A stretch of DNA of 64,000 nt, taken from assembly GCA_030374765.1 (NCBI GenBank), contig JARGXX010000100.1, positions 868,001 through 932,000 of the forward strand, in the 5' to 3' direction. Made by a program: the position numbers and the translations under genes. Below, piece by piece: positions 1 to 8,869 of this stretch. The number at the start of each line of letters is the position of its first letter. The stretch's first letter is position 1. The stretch is from Agarophyton chilense. Its lineage: Eukaryota > Rhodophyta > Florideophyceae > Gracilariales > Gracilariaceae. Below the pieces are notes generated by a model, which was not told the origin of the DNA, searched no databases, and saw only the letters and a list, made by a program, of their open reading frames with translations.

Positions 1-745
1 CTTATTGTCCGTGGTCGAACGGAACGGTGAAGTAGTCAATTGGGAGCTCATTCGTGCCACCGGGGCTCTACTCTCTGAACACCAGCTGCCACATAGCTGT
101 TTGCTAACCGTAATCCTAGGGGTACAGTCCGTACTTCACAATTAAATTTTGAAACGGCTAGGGAATCGCTGTTCTCTCACCGCTTCCACAGGACTTCTGC
201 AGAATACACCCATTGAATTCCATCACTCGAAAGACATGCGGCAAAGTACCGCTTTACAGTGTATGCAAAATCGCCCTGACGCAACGGAACGACACCGGGC
301 TGGTAGTAGCAGCTATGGAGAATATGCTCAAAGAAGTAACGGAGAAGGTCGGAGAGAAGAGACAGAAAGCCATTGGTCTACACAACCGGAAAACAAACGT
401 TCGTAGAACTGAATTCACTAAAGGCTATTTTGTATTACATGGCACCATGCTTCGAGAACGCCGTCGAAAACCTGCGCTCAGGTGGACAAGGTCCGTATCG
501 CGTAGTCTAGTGTAGCAGCGATTACATTTTTGTCACAGAAGACTTGCTCAGCGGACATAGATTAGAAACTAATGGACGACAACTGAAATTTCTTCAGAAA
601 CAAAGACTTTGCAGTGAGGGAGGACCTTAAATAACAGTAAGCATATCAAAAGGAATAGCTATTGGCTATCGAATCCCTCACTGGCATGCGCCACGAAGAC
701 GATCAGATCGAGCTACAAGTCGAATGAAGAGGTTTTAAAAAAGAA
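1..745 (+). mobile_element. Ty3/gypsy fossil: integrase C-terminal end
   Basis: Translated pieces on the plus strand resemble the end of a Ty3/gypsy integrase. They start in the part that follows the catalytic Glu, pass a segment typical of the pre-C-terminal linker, and reach a GPY/F-like stretch with F..GYFVLHG and a run like SDYIFVTEDLLSGHRLE, which in gypsy pol precedes the chromodomain or its remnant. The element enters from the left edge of the window, so its 5' parts are not visible. It is clearly broken, with several interruptions, and looks old. No LTR was recognised. The family call rests on remembered family patterns, not on a search. Confidence 0.6.
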
Positions 746-2760
746 GAAACGGAATGGGGGCTCTTGACCAGTTTACGACACGATGTACCTGAAATGTTTT
801 CGGAGTATATATCAGATCTTCTCAAGAAAGGGACGAAACCTTAACGCAAGCTTCCCGCTTCTACCTAGTGGACTTCGTTCTTTTTCGGTGGAAAGCCATG
901 GAGCGCTGCTGTATGTTGCGGCATCGGGCACATGCGTTTTATCAACGTGTTTGATTACAGTACACAGTGCGCGTGTATATGTGAGGCCGACTTGCGATGA
1001 ATTGAAGTACATTGCGGACTGAATTTCTCGTTTGATTCGGCCTGCTACATAGCGCACTAAGCTTCGCCTGTTCCAGTACTCAGTTTCTACTCGCGGAATG
1101 GAGCTACAGTGTCCTTTATAAAAGCTCTTTGACACATTCTGTCTAGAGCACTCAATCTCACCAAGGAGGTGTGCCCGATCGATTTTCCTTCGCGCGTTTC
1201 CAGCTTGACAAGCCGGTCTATGCCATAGCCTTCTGTGCAAGACTATCAAAGATTCGCCAACAGAATGCAGGCAATGTGTCGCGCGCGTTGTATCAAAAGC
1301 AATTCAGTTGATGCAAGTTTTGATTTAGAAATGATCTGCATAGTAGGTCTTTAACTACGATTACGCTATGTTTTGCTTTCTTTTTTTACGCTTTCACAGC
1401 TGAACATAATTGCTTCAAAATCAAGAATATTGGTTACTCGCATGGATTTGAAGTCGTTTTTGCAGTCGCGCTTAGTGTAACGAATGTACTCTTGATGTTT
1501 AGCAAAAGAATATTTTTCGGAAAAAAGAGATCTTGCCATTGGATTTATAGAACCTTTTTGTCACAATATATTTCATTCGTTAGCAAAAAGTACTTATAAA
1601 AGTTTGCTCATTATTATGCCTCTCTTGGCCTCATAAACTTTGGAAGTTATTATCTTCACTACTCTGGGGCTAACAACGAGAGGTGCATAATAGCCAGAAA
1701 TGGGTGACAGAGCAGTTAAAAAAAAATTACATCAGCATGATTCCAAGTGTTCCAGATTTTCCAAAATGTTTCACCAAAAAATTAAACTCGCAAAAGTTGA
1801 AGTCTTCAAAAAAATACTTATTAAAAATAACCAGGTGAGCTTTTTGTAATTTTGTGGCTCTAACTGTAAGTACTGACGATATGATTGTGAACAGCTAGTT
1901 TGGTTCACAATCCTGGTATGCCGCAGAATAGTATTCAATACTGAATGAGACACTTTCTCGTCTCTCTCTTCCATCATCATTTCTATCCTCAATAAAGGCT
2001 TCAACTTCTTCTTCAACACCATCATCTTCTACACCGTCTACGTCTAATCCGCCGCTCCACCGTCTTGTACTCCGCGTACATTGACACGTTTCAAACCGTT
2101 CTGCAGCCACGTTCGCAGTTTGCGCCACACAAAGAAACTTAGGCGGCGTTGGAGCGGCGGCTTGAAGAGATGCGAAGTATGCGTTGTAGAACTGGCGGTT
2201 TGGAGGGATATAACGTAAGCGGCGTAGGTGCGGCGGTTCGTAGGGATATGACGTATGCGTCGTAAGCGGGGCGCGTTGCGTATAAAGGACAAGCTGATGA
2301 GGCCAAAGAAGTTGAAAGATTATATTTGACGGAGGTGATAATTGTCGAGAGCAGAGAGAGACGAAAAATTCTTTCGTTTCAGTCTGAAGTAGGGACTGAA
2401 CATAACCATGAGTGTGGACAGATCTAGCTGTTTACAATCCTGTCATAGGTAGCTAAAAAACCTGCCACACAATGACAAGTATCTGCGATTAAATAATTGA
2501 TAGCCTAGCACTAGATTACCCACACAGAAACAATACTTACGCTTCAACTTCTCACACGAAGCTATACGCCCGTTAAATACGTGATTTACAACATTTTTTT
2601 CATGTCATGCGATAGATATATTTGTTGGTCTAAAGCATCTTGTATAATCTAATCGGATTTACATCAATTTGCTAAGGTAGTATTATTTGAACACTTCCCG
2701 CATCTCCCAGTGTACTGCAACTCATATCTGTCCCTTGCATGTTACACAGTACCCCCACCA
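746..2760. other. no supported gene
   Basis: Short ORFs on both strands use non-ATG starts or match nothing I know. The stretch 2110-2290 is richer in G and C and repeats words such as GGCGG and CGTA-rich runs, giving an irregular low-order repeat. The rest is AT-rich and carries no recognisable domain, tRNA or terminal repeat. Confidence 0.5.
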
Positions 2761-3247
2761 GAGGAAGATTTTTAGAGGTTTTATAAACAACAAAATCCGG
2801 AACGAAAAAGTTTGCTTGTGTTTTAAAGTATGAGTGTAAAATGGAAGGAAACAAACAAAAGACAAGACCAGGCTCAAGCGCCAGTTCCATGAGTCCACCA
2901 AAAAAACCCGTTCTATGCTTTACAACTTACAGGGGGTTACAGCCCTTGAAATGGTCCTTAGGCAGGATTTGTTTTCTTTGTGAAACGGCTGACATCAAAG
3001 CCGTACATAAAAAAAAGTTATGACTCCCCAATCGCCATGGTGACATTTAAATGGAAAGAGTTCCTCAAGATGAGAATAAAAATAGAAATCACGGCACACA
3101 GTGCTAAGTTGCCCATTTTGACACTACATAAATAGCATCAGCGATCTGTTACTCCCGGTCAGTCTGGGGAACAGGCATACGTTGTAAGATCAAGCCTGCA
3201 CCGAAAAATCCAGAGAACAATTTCGATACTAAAACTTTAAAGACAAA
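2761..3247 (+). promoter_or_regulatory. upstream region of the CK1-like kinase gene, TATA-like box 3127-3135
   Basis: This block is conserved, by eye at roughly 80-85%, in an inverted copy at 15,618-16,105. Both copies keep CATAAATAG about 113 bases before the ATG, followed by a shared segment with the word CAGCRATCTGTTACTC. That spacing fits a TATA box with a 5' UTR of about 80-90 bases. Selection is one explanation of the conservation; recent duplication is the simpler one. Confidence 0.5.
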
Positions 3248-4126
3248 ATGACACTTCCAACTGATACACTCATTCTCAACGAGTATAAAATCTCTAACAA
3301 AATAGCCTCTGGTGGGGAGGGTACTGTGTACCGCGCAAGGGACAGGAATGGGTTTCAGTACGCTGTAAAGGCTTCAAGAGGATCCAGATCGCTCAGAAAC
3401 GAGTTTGAAATGTATTCAAGGCTTGGATGCCTCCATCACCGGAAAGAATTCTTCCCTCGCATCTACTGCTACACCAAACTTAGAGGGCATGAAGTTCTGG
3501 TTATGAGCAAATTTGACAAGTCATTGAGCACTCTAATGCAGGAACGCCATGGATCTCTGCCAATGAAAAGCGTTCTGCAGATTGGAATTAAACTGGTTGC
3601 AATTCTGCAAGAGGTCCACTCGAAAGGTATCCTACACCTCGACCTCAAACCCTCCAACATTATGATACGTACTTCTCGAAGGAGGATAAAAAAGCTACAC
3701 CTCATTGACTTTGGGTGCTCTCGTCTTTTCATCAACCCCCGATCCGGTCGCCATGTGTCAAACTCGTATCCAGTTGTATTTAGAGGGACCTCAGTATATA
3801 CATCCCGCAGATCGCATGCATCGAAGTGCCCATCACGTAGAGATGATTTGGAAATCTTGGGATACGTGATGGTGCATCTGGCAAAAGGACATCTTCCCTG
3901 GGAAGATATTTCAGAGCGATCATGGGAAGAGGAATTCAAGCAGATTGGGTCCGCAAAGAAAAATGTTTCTTTATCAAATCTATGTCACGGTACAAGAGGA
4001 ATATACGAGTTCTTGGACAAAGTGAGGAGTATGTCATTCGAAGAACGGCCCGATTATTCATTTTTAATTAGTGGGTTGGAATTCGCTCTTCTCTCTATTG
4101 CCGGCTCTTCGGCTGTACACTTTTAG
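3248..4126 (+). CDS. CK1-like serine/threonine protein kinase
   Basis: An uninterrupted 292-residue kinase begins at a true ATG. The glycine loop is at residues 18-29 (IASGGEGTVYRA), the ATP-binding Lys at 41 (YAVK), the catalytic loop HLDLKPSNIM at 130-139 and the metal-binding DFG at 154-156. After that come GTSVYTS and SRRDDLEILGYVMVHLAKGHLPW, the arrangement that marks the casein kinase 1 group. HLD instead of HRD is unusual, but Asp, Lys and Asn of the loop are all present, so activity is plausible. The protein is little more than the catalytic domain, and no membrane segment or signal peptide is visible. The first 13 codons and the promoter occur again, inverted, at 15.6-16.1 kb. Kinase identity is firm; the CK1 subgroup is likely; the substrate cannot be told. 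Confidence 0.88.
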   Translation: MTLPTDTLILNEYKISNKIASGGEGTVYRARDRNGFQYAVKASRGSRSLRNEFEMYSRLGCLHHRKEFFPRIYCYTKLRGHEVLVMSKFDKSLSTLMQERHGSLPMKSVLQIGIKLVAILQEVHSKGILHLDLKPSNIMIRTSRRRIKKLHLIDFGCSRLFINPRSGRHVSNSYPVVFRGTSVYTSRRSHASKCPSRRDDLEILGYVMVHLAKGHLPWEDISERSWEEEFKQIGSAKKNVSLSNLCHGTRGIYEFLDKVRSMSFEERPDYSFLISGLEFALLSIAGSSAVHF

Positions 4127-4607
4127 CCAGGCTCGATGAGGCAGCCTGCGCCAAGCAAAATATTTCTTTCCAAGCTTCATTTCTTGTACAATCGAAAATA
4201 GTCAAGCTTGGTGATGCTTTTCTTTTTCCAAGAAGGTAGTATCCGCTTGCCGAGCAAGTCAATGATATCATCACTCGAGCCACCATTCCAAAACTTTGCA
4301 CTCAGTATTTTTCTGTTTTAATAGGCGTTTTTGTCCTATTTCTTCGCCATTATAGTCATGACGATTCTCATACTTACAACCCTATACAGCACGGTTACTG
4401 TAAAATCTTTAAATTGGTTTTTTTTTTCTCATAATTTGCTACGTGTTTTCCCGGTGACCAAATAGTTGCGTAGTTACCCTGGCACAATACCATCCTCAGT
4501 TGTCGCGCCAATCGGGTTTTGACGATCCACAATCTCAAACAAGGGGGGCCGCCACACGCGCCATGCTGAACGATTGAAACGCTGGACCCGCAGTACCAAG
4601 AAAGCCG
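4127..4607. other. no supported gene
   Basis: The 3' flank of the kinase gene contains short shadow ORFs only. A T-rich run lies near 4420-4432. No polyadenylation signal could be assigned with confidence. Confidence 0.4.
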
Positions 4608-4670
4608 GTATAAAAGATATCATCTAGTTACAGGAGACCAGCAAAGATACGCCGGATTTGCTCAGTTGTT
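4608..4670 (+). repeat. 63-bp promoter-like direct repeat, copy A
   Basis: This copy begins with GTATAAAAG and ends CTCAGTTGTT. Copy B at 4819-4881 differs at about five positions. TGGGCCCAG follows at 4681-4689; the same word stands at the primer-binding position just inside the copia LTR near 40.17 kb and in front of a copia gag at 49,650. Copy A may therefore be the end of an old LTR, with the TATA box as the LTR promoter. Alternatively the pair is a duplicated core promoter of the ORF that follows. Confidence 0.5.
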
Positions 4671-4818
4671 CTGATTGTTATGGGCCCAGATACAGGGTCT
4701 CGGGTTCACGTCTCGACTGGTTCAAAAGAATACGATTCATGTACGCTACCGTTGTAAGCTCGATGCAGAGCAAGATTTACTCCACCAGATGGGTCGACGT
4801 CCTCAGAGAAGAGTAGTA

Positions 4819-4881
4819 GTATAAAAGATATGATCTAGGTACAGAAGACCAACAAAGATGCGCCGGATTTGCTCAGTTGTT
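4819..4881 (+). repeat. 63-bp promoter-like direct repeat, copy B
   Basis: This is the second copy of the TATA-containing repeat, 211 bases after the first. Sequences on either side of the two copies are unrelated, so the repeat is sharply bounded. It ends about 119 bases before the first ATG of the small coiled-coil ORF at 5000. Confidence 0.5.
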
Positions 4882-4999
4882 TAAACTGCCGGCGCCCCAA
4901 GCGACGGAAAACAAGACGAGCACGACATCACCACCAAACATCTCCTACTCACAGACAAGCGCAGAGCAATACAGAAACGCCAATCCATGCGTACACAAG

Positions 5000-5386
5000 A
5001 TGAGCAACATGCTGGTTCCGAGCCCTAATCCAGAAAAGGCTGACAACTCCGATCAGAGCAAGATCAAGTTGCATGGGCAACTGCGAACGATACCATCACG
5101 GCGAGTAACGCAATTTTTGCACAACGATCTACTGAAACTCCTTAAGGAGTCTTTCCTGAATCTGACAGATATTGTGAAGAAGCTTCTGACTTCGGCGGAT
5201 GAAAAGATGTTTAAGATGCATTCGAGAGACTTCTTAGTTCAAACAAAACAATTTTCGTCGGGTGAGAACACGGAGTTGTTTGATGAGAAAATCAAGTTGC
5301 AGCAGTTGGAAAGGGAGAAGTTGGAGAAGGAAAGACTCGCTAGAACTCCCGGTCTTCCGCCTCCATCAAAAGCACAAATTCATTAG
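5000..5386 (+). CDS. hypothetical protein with charged coiled-coil C-terminus
   Basis: I do not recognise this 128-residue ORF. The frame is open from 4877, but the first ATG is at 5000 and is chosen as the start. The middle part (TIPSRRVTQFLHNDLLKLLK onward) looks helical with regular Leu spacing. The end, around EKIKLQQLEREKLEKERLAR, is a strong coiled-coil candidate before a Pro-rich tail. A TATA-like box in the repeat at 4819-4881 could drive it. Codon pattern and amino-acid order look like a real protein rather than noise. It could be a host gene or the product of an old element, since LTR-like sequence lies upstream. Confidence 0.4.
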   Translation: MSNMLVPSPNPEKADNSDQSKIKLHGQLRTIPSRRVTQFLHNDLLKLLKESFLNLTDIVKKLLTSADEKMFKMHSRDFLVQTKQFSSGENTELFDEKIKLQQLEREKLEKERLARTPGLPPPSKAQIH

Positions 5387-6838
5387 CTCTTTAAGCGCCG
5401 GCCTGTCCGTGCGCGCGGGGCCCATCGCCGGTGGCTTCGGCACACGCTCTTCCAAACGCAGCACCAGCGACCACGAGTGCGGTCACGGCCGGCACAGAAC
5501 GAGGCATGCATGAGCTGCCGGTCTTTTTTTCGAGAACTGTTTGTTCAAATGTAACTTTCACGAAGTTGATGAGTGCCGATATCTCAACAGTCCTGGGCTA
5601 TCGCACTCGTTTGAGTAAGATATGGAATCAAGACAACTCTAATACCAGACCAGTCCACTTATTCCATTCAATGTCGCTATTCGCGTTCCGCTCGCTTCGC
5701 ATCGTTCGCATCGCCCTCATTGTCTCGCCCTCGTCGCCTCGCCCTCGTCGCTTTGATCTCTTCGATTCACCCGCTTCTCCCTTCTGCCTCGTCTCCTTCG
5801 CCTGGCCGCCCTCAGTTCGCTGTCCTCAATTCTTTCCCATTACTTCGTCCACGTACAACGCCTTCATTGAAGTCCATACTCTCGTTCACGGAATTGATCA
5901 TCCATCAGCCTTCATGAATCGTAACCATGCTCCATACGAACGCATATCCGCATTTCCATTACATGCGTTCACCACTGTCCAATTATGAATTGCATATTGC
6001 ATTAGCTACTATGTTTGCGTGGCCGCTTATCATAAGTAGATAATTATTTTGCACTACCGTTTTGTCAGCACGGCAATTCAGTATGTTACGTTTACTCTCC
6101 TAGTGATAGTACGTAGCATTAGACTTAGTCAATTCATTACGTAGCATTTGGTCGTCACAACTAGGAGAGGAGGATACATGGCCGGTACTTAAGCCAGAGT
6201 TCCAGTACCATCCTGGCTCTCGACGGGGGACAACGAGAACGACTGCTCAGATAAACTACTCTACGATCTTGAACGCTCCCCCAAGACCCTCCGCCCTTTT
6301 TATACCAGTGCTAATTTGTATAAATACAGACATGCATCCTCAGACTTCTTTTGCCGTGGCTTTTGTGTCACTGTTTCATTTATCTGTATATCTTCATCAG
6401 GAGTAGCAGGAACCACGAATAAATTCGAAAACAAAGTTCTCAACGTCTTCATTTTAATTTTTTACACCATATCATATAGTACAATCTTCTTGAAAGATCT
6501 TGAGCAGCCAAATCCAGCTTACTAAAAGCGGCGAAGAAAGAACCTTCCATTCCTTTCGGTTCAAAATCACCTCTGTCGCAAAAGAGGGGCACATGGCCGT
6601 CACCAGAAGTCGAAGAGGGTGTCGTACCGTCGCATATTAGAAGCTGTTGTACGTTATAGAAAAGAAACCCCAGGCAGGAGATGGTGTAATCCAAGAGAAA
6701 ATGATTGAATATCAAAAAGATATTTGTGCAAAAAGAACTCAATTTGCACAACCTTCACAGCAGAACCGCTAAAACCCATATGAAACATCCTTGCATACAT
6801 ACACACAGCGAAGCTCACAGAAGAAACATCAAGGAAAG
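5387..6838. other. no supported gene; pyrimidine-rich tract 5640-5850
   Basis: The plus strand between about 5640 and 5850 is strongly C/T-rich and repeats the word TCGCCCTCGTCGC, which leaves long stop-free frames that look like by-products of composition. Further on, 6060-6310 has LTR-like words and a TATA-like TTTTTATACC near 6298, but no partner copy is present in the window. No gene is supported. Confidence 0.4.
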
Positions 6839-7099
6839 ATGCCGTATGTGGCACCAAAAAGAAGAGTTCACAATTTGGGATATGGCGAAGAGAAGTGGAT
6901 GCGACAAGCGCAAAAGTTTAGAGGGTCTCCAACCAAAGTTGGGAAATTGATTAAAAGGCGACTTGCGGCCAACTCTAAAAAGCAGTCGCCGCGTTGTAGT
7001 GATGTGGGCTTCAGTGAAGACGATGAAGGGTGTTCGAGTAGAACGGTTGGCAGTGCTGCGTGGAGTCAATGGAATTCTTACCTTCATTGGAATATCTAA
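6839..7099 (+). CDS. hypothetical small basic protein (weak)
   Basis: An 86-codon ORF starts at ATG 6839 and is very rich in Lys and Arg (PKRRVHNLGYGEEKW, KLIKRRLAANSKKQ), with an acidic patch FSEDDEG after it. Nothing is recognised. It ends about 200 bases before the 3' end of the beta-trefoil gene on the other strand. It could be a gene fragment or chance. Confidence 0.2.
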   Translation: MPYVAPKRRVHNLGYGEEKWMRQAQKFRGSPTKVGKLIKRRLAANSKKQSPRCSDVGFSEDDEGCSSRTVGSAAWSQWNSYLHWNI

Positions 7100-7296
7100 T
7101 TGTATCAAAATATGCGTCTAGAAAAACCTTCTGATGGTATTTCGAATCGTACGAGAATGTTGGCCACGCACACGACGAGAAGAAATATGACATGTTCGTC
7201 ACCATATAAGAGTTTAGAGATCAATTTATTGTCGTACAAGCAAATGGTCTCAAAGACTTCATGAAGCCCTTTGTCTGTCGATCTTGCATCCACCCT

Positions 7297-8670
7297 TCAC
7301 ACAACACTCAATTTAAAGATACCGAACACGTCCTTCACGGAACGGGGCTCAATTACGTTCTTTCCCAGGTCGTTGTACAACACTCGCTTCAAATACTTTC
7401 CGTTCTCTGCTTGAAGCCGAATACTAGACCCTGATCCTGTTGGCTCAACCGTGAAAACGGAGTACGGATCTGGCTGGTCCATGTACATAGCAATCACGCT
7501 GTTTCCCCTCCAACAGCAAAAGCGCTTGAGGTACTGCCCATTTTCAGCTTTCAGATGAATTTTGGTCTCATCAACAACTTCCACGGTGAATTTGCTGAAC
7601 GGATCGACGGATTTTTGGTATGCTAACAGTCCGGAGTATCCTCCATACGGGAAGGGGTAAAATCTCTTCAGAAAAGTGCCATCATCTGCTTCCAAGGTGA
7701 TAACGTCACCGCTGTATATGGTAAGCGAATCACTTATTTTTACTCCGGGTTCTTGACGTTCCAGAATATCCACTGTGAAAATACCGAACACATCCTTCAC
7801 GGGGCGCGCTTCGATCACGTTTTTGCCCATATCGTTGTACAGTACTCTCTTCAAATAGTTGCCATTCTCTGCCTTCAGTCGAATTTGAGAGTCTGATTCC
7901 GGTTCGACCGTAAACACTGAGTATGGATCTGGCTGGTCCAGGTACATGGAAATGACACTGTTTCCCCTCCAACAGCAAAAGCGTTTCAGATACTGTCCGT
8001 TGTCGGCCTTCAGATGGATTTTTGTCTGATCAACGATCTCGACAGTAAACTTGCTGAAAGGATCGACGAAGTCATTATATGCCAACAGTCCGGAATGTCC
8101 ACCAGATGGGAAAGGATAGTACCTCTTAAGATAAGTGCCGTCGTCGGCTCTCAAAGAGATTACATCGCCTTCGCGAAGGTCAACGCTGCCCGATGACCGA
8201 ATAAAGGGAACCAGTTGTTGGCGCATTTGAGGGTCATTCGGAGAGGACATTGCGAACTCGTTTCCCATGGCATACTTCCGGGGCTTTCCAGGAATAGTCA
8301 CGCCGCCATCGCTTGTTTCGTAGCCCATTCGAAGATGATCAGGCACGCGAGGCGACAGAAAGTGGTTCAGATGACTCGAATACATGCTGTCTGGAAAAAC
8401 CTCATTCTGTACGGCGGGAACGTTGTAAGAATGCAGGCGCGGGACCAAGCTGCCTTGGCGAGTTTCCCCGGTAGCAAGAGAGCGGCCAAAGACTGAAACA
8501 GGGTGAACATTCTGCATAGCTGGTAGCCGAAGATTCACGCCCGAAAACCAGGCGGCACGTGTAGACGGAGGCACGTAGAAAGAGTTGATACGTTGCTCGG
8601 TGAAAGATCTAACTGCGATGCATGTTACGACAATGAGTGCGACGGGGACAAGAACGGCACGAAGATTCAT
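7297..8670 (-). CDS. secreted protein with two fascin/agglutinin-like beta-trefoils
   Basis: The 457-residue frame starts with ATG and a clear hydrophobic signal peptide (about residues 1-23, MNLRAVLVPVALIVVTCIAV). A long linker follows to about residue 165. Two near-identical halves come next, about 168-303 and 320-457. Each half has three modules built as G/D..I.L.A.DG.YLKR ... DPFSKFTVE, the triple-repeat pattern of beta-trefoils in fascin-like actin cross-linkers and agglutinin-type lectins. Each half also contains the unusual Cys pair in YLKRFCCWRGNSV. Secretion plus a trefoil repeat suggests a carbohydrate-binding wall or extracellular role; this is inference. The two halves point to a recent internal duplication. 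Frame, start and repeat structure are certain; family assignment is likely. Confidence 0.82.
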   Translation of the reverse strand: MNLRAVLVPVALIVVTCIAVRSFTEQRINSFYVPPSTRAAWFSGVNLRLPAMQNVHPVSVFGRSLATGETRQGSLVPRLHSYNVPAVQNEVFPDSMYSSHLNHFLSPRVPDHLRMGYETSDGGVTIPGKPRKYAMGNEFAMSSPNDPQMRQQLVPFIRSSGSVDLREGDVISLRADDGTYLKRYYPFPSGGHSGLLAYNDFVDPFSKFTVEIVDQTKIHLKADNGQYLKRFCCWRGNSVISMYLDQPDPYSVFTVEPESDSQIRLKAENGNYLKRVLYNDMGKNVIEARPVKDVFGIFTVDILERQEPGVKISDSLTIYSGDVITLEADDGTFLKRFYPFPYGGYSGLLAYQKSVDPFSKFTVEVVDETKIHLKAENGQYLKRFCCWRGNSVIAMYMDQPDPYSVFTVEPTGSGSSIRLQAENGKYLKRVLYNDLGKNVIEPRSVKDVFGIFKLSVV

Positions 8671-8743
8671 TTTTCGGTGTATCGTGGTACTGGGATTTGA
8701 TGAAAGACCTGAACATCAATGAGCGGACTGCAATCGAAGCGTA

Positions 8744-8753
8744 CTTATATCCC
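8744..8753 (-). promoter_or_regulatory. TATA-like box of the beta-trefoil gene
   Basis: On the minus strand GGGATATAAG lies 74-83 bases upstream of the ATG, a usual distance for a TATA box plus a short 5' UTR. Function is inferred from position and sequence only. Confidence 0.45.
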
Positions 8754-8806
8754 AGAGTCTAGACAATGAAATGCAACCACAAGTACGCCGAGGGGATGCT
8801 TTCAAA

Positions 8807-8869
8807 GTGGCTGTAGCTGCTTCCAATGCGGCTGTAATCGCTTCCAATGCGACTGCAGTTGCTTCCAAT
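8807..8869. repeat. three 21-bp tandem repeats upstream of the beta-trefoil gene
   Basis: Three adjacent 21-base units share the form GYGRCTGYARYYGCTTCCAAT. They lie 54-125 bases upstream of the TATA-like box of the beta-trefoil gene, where repeated factor-binding sites could sit. A regulatory role is inference. Confidence 0.55.

Noticed and set aside
5640-5850. Coding region in the C/T-rich tract
   Set aside because: Overlapping open frames explained by base bias and short repeated words.
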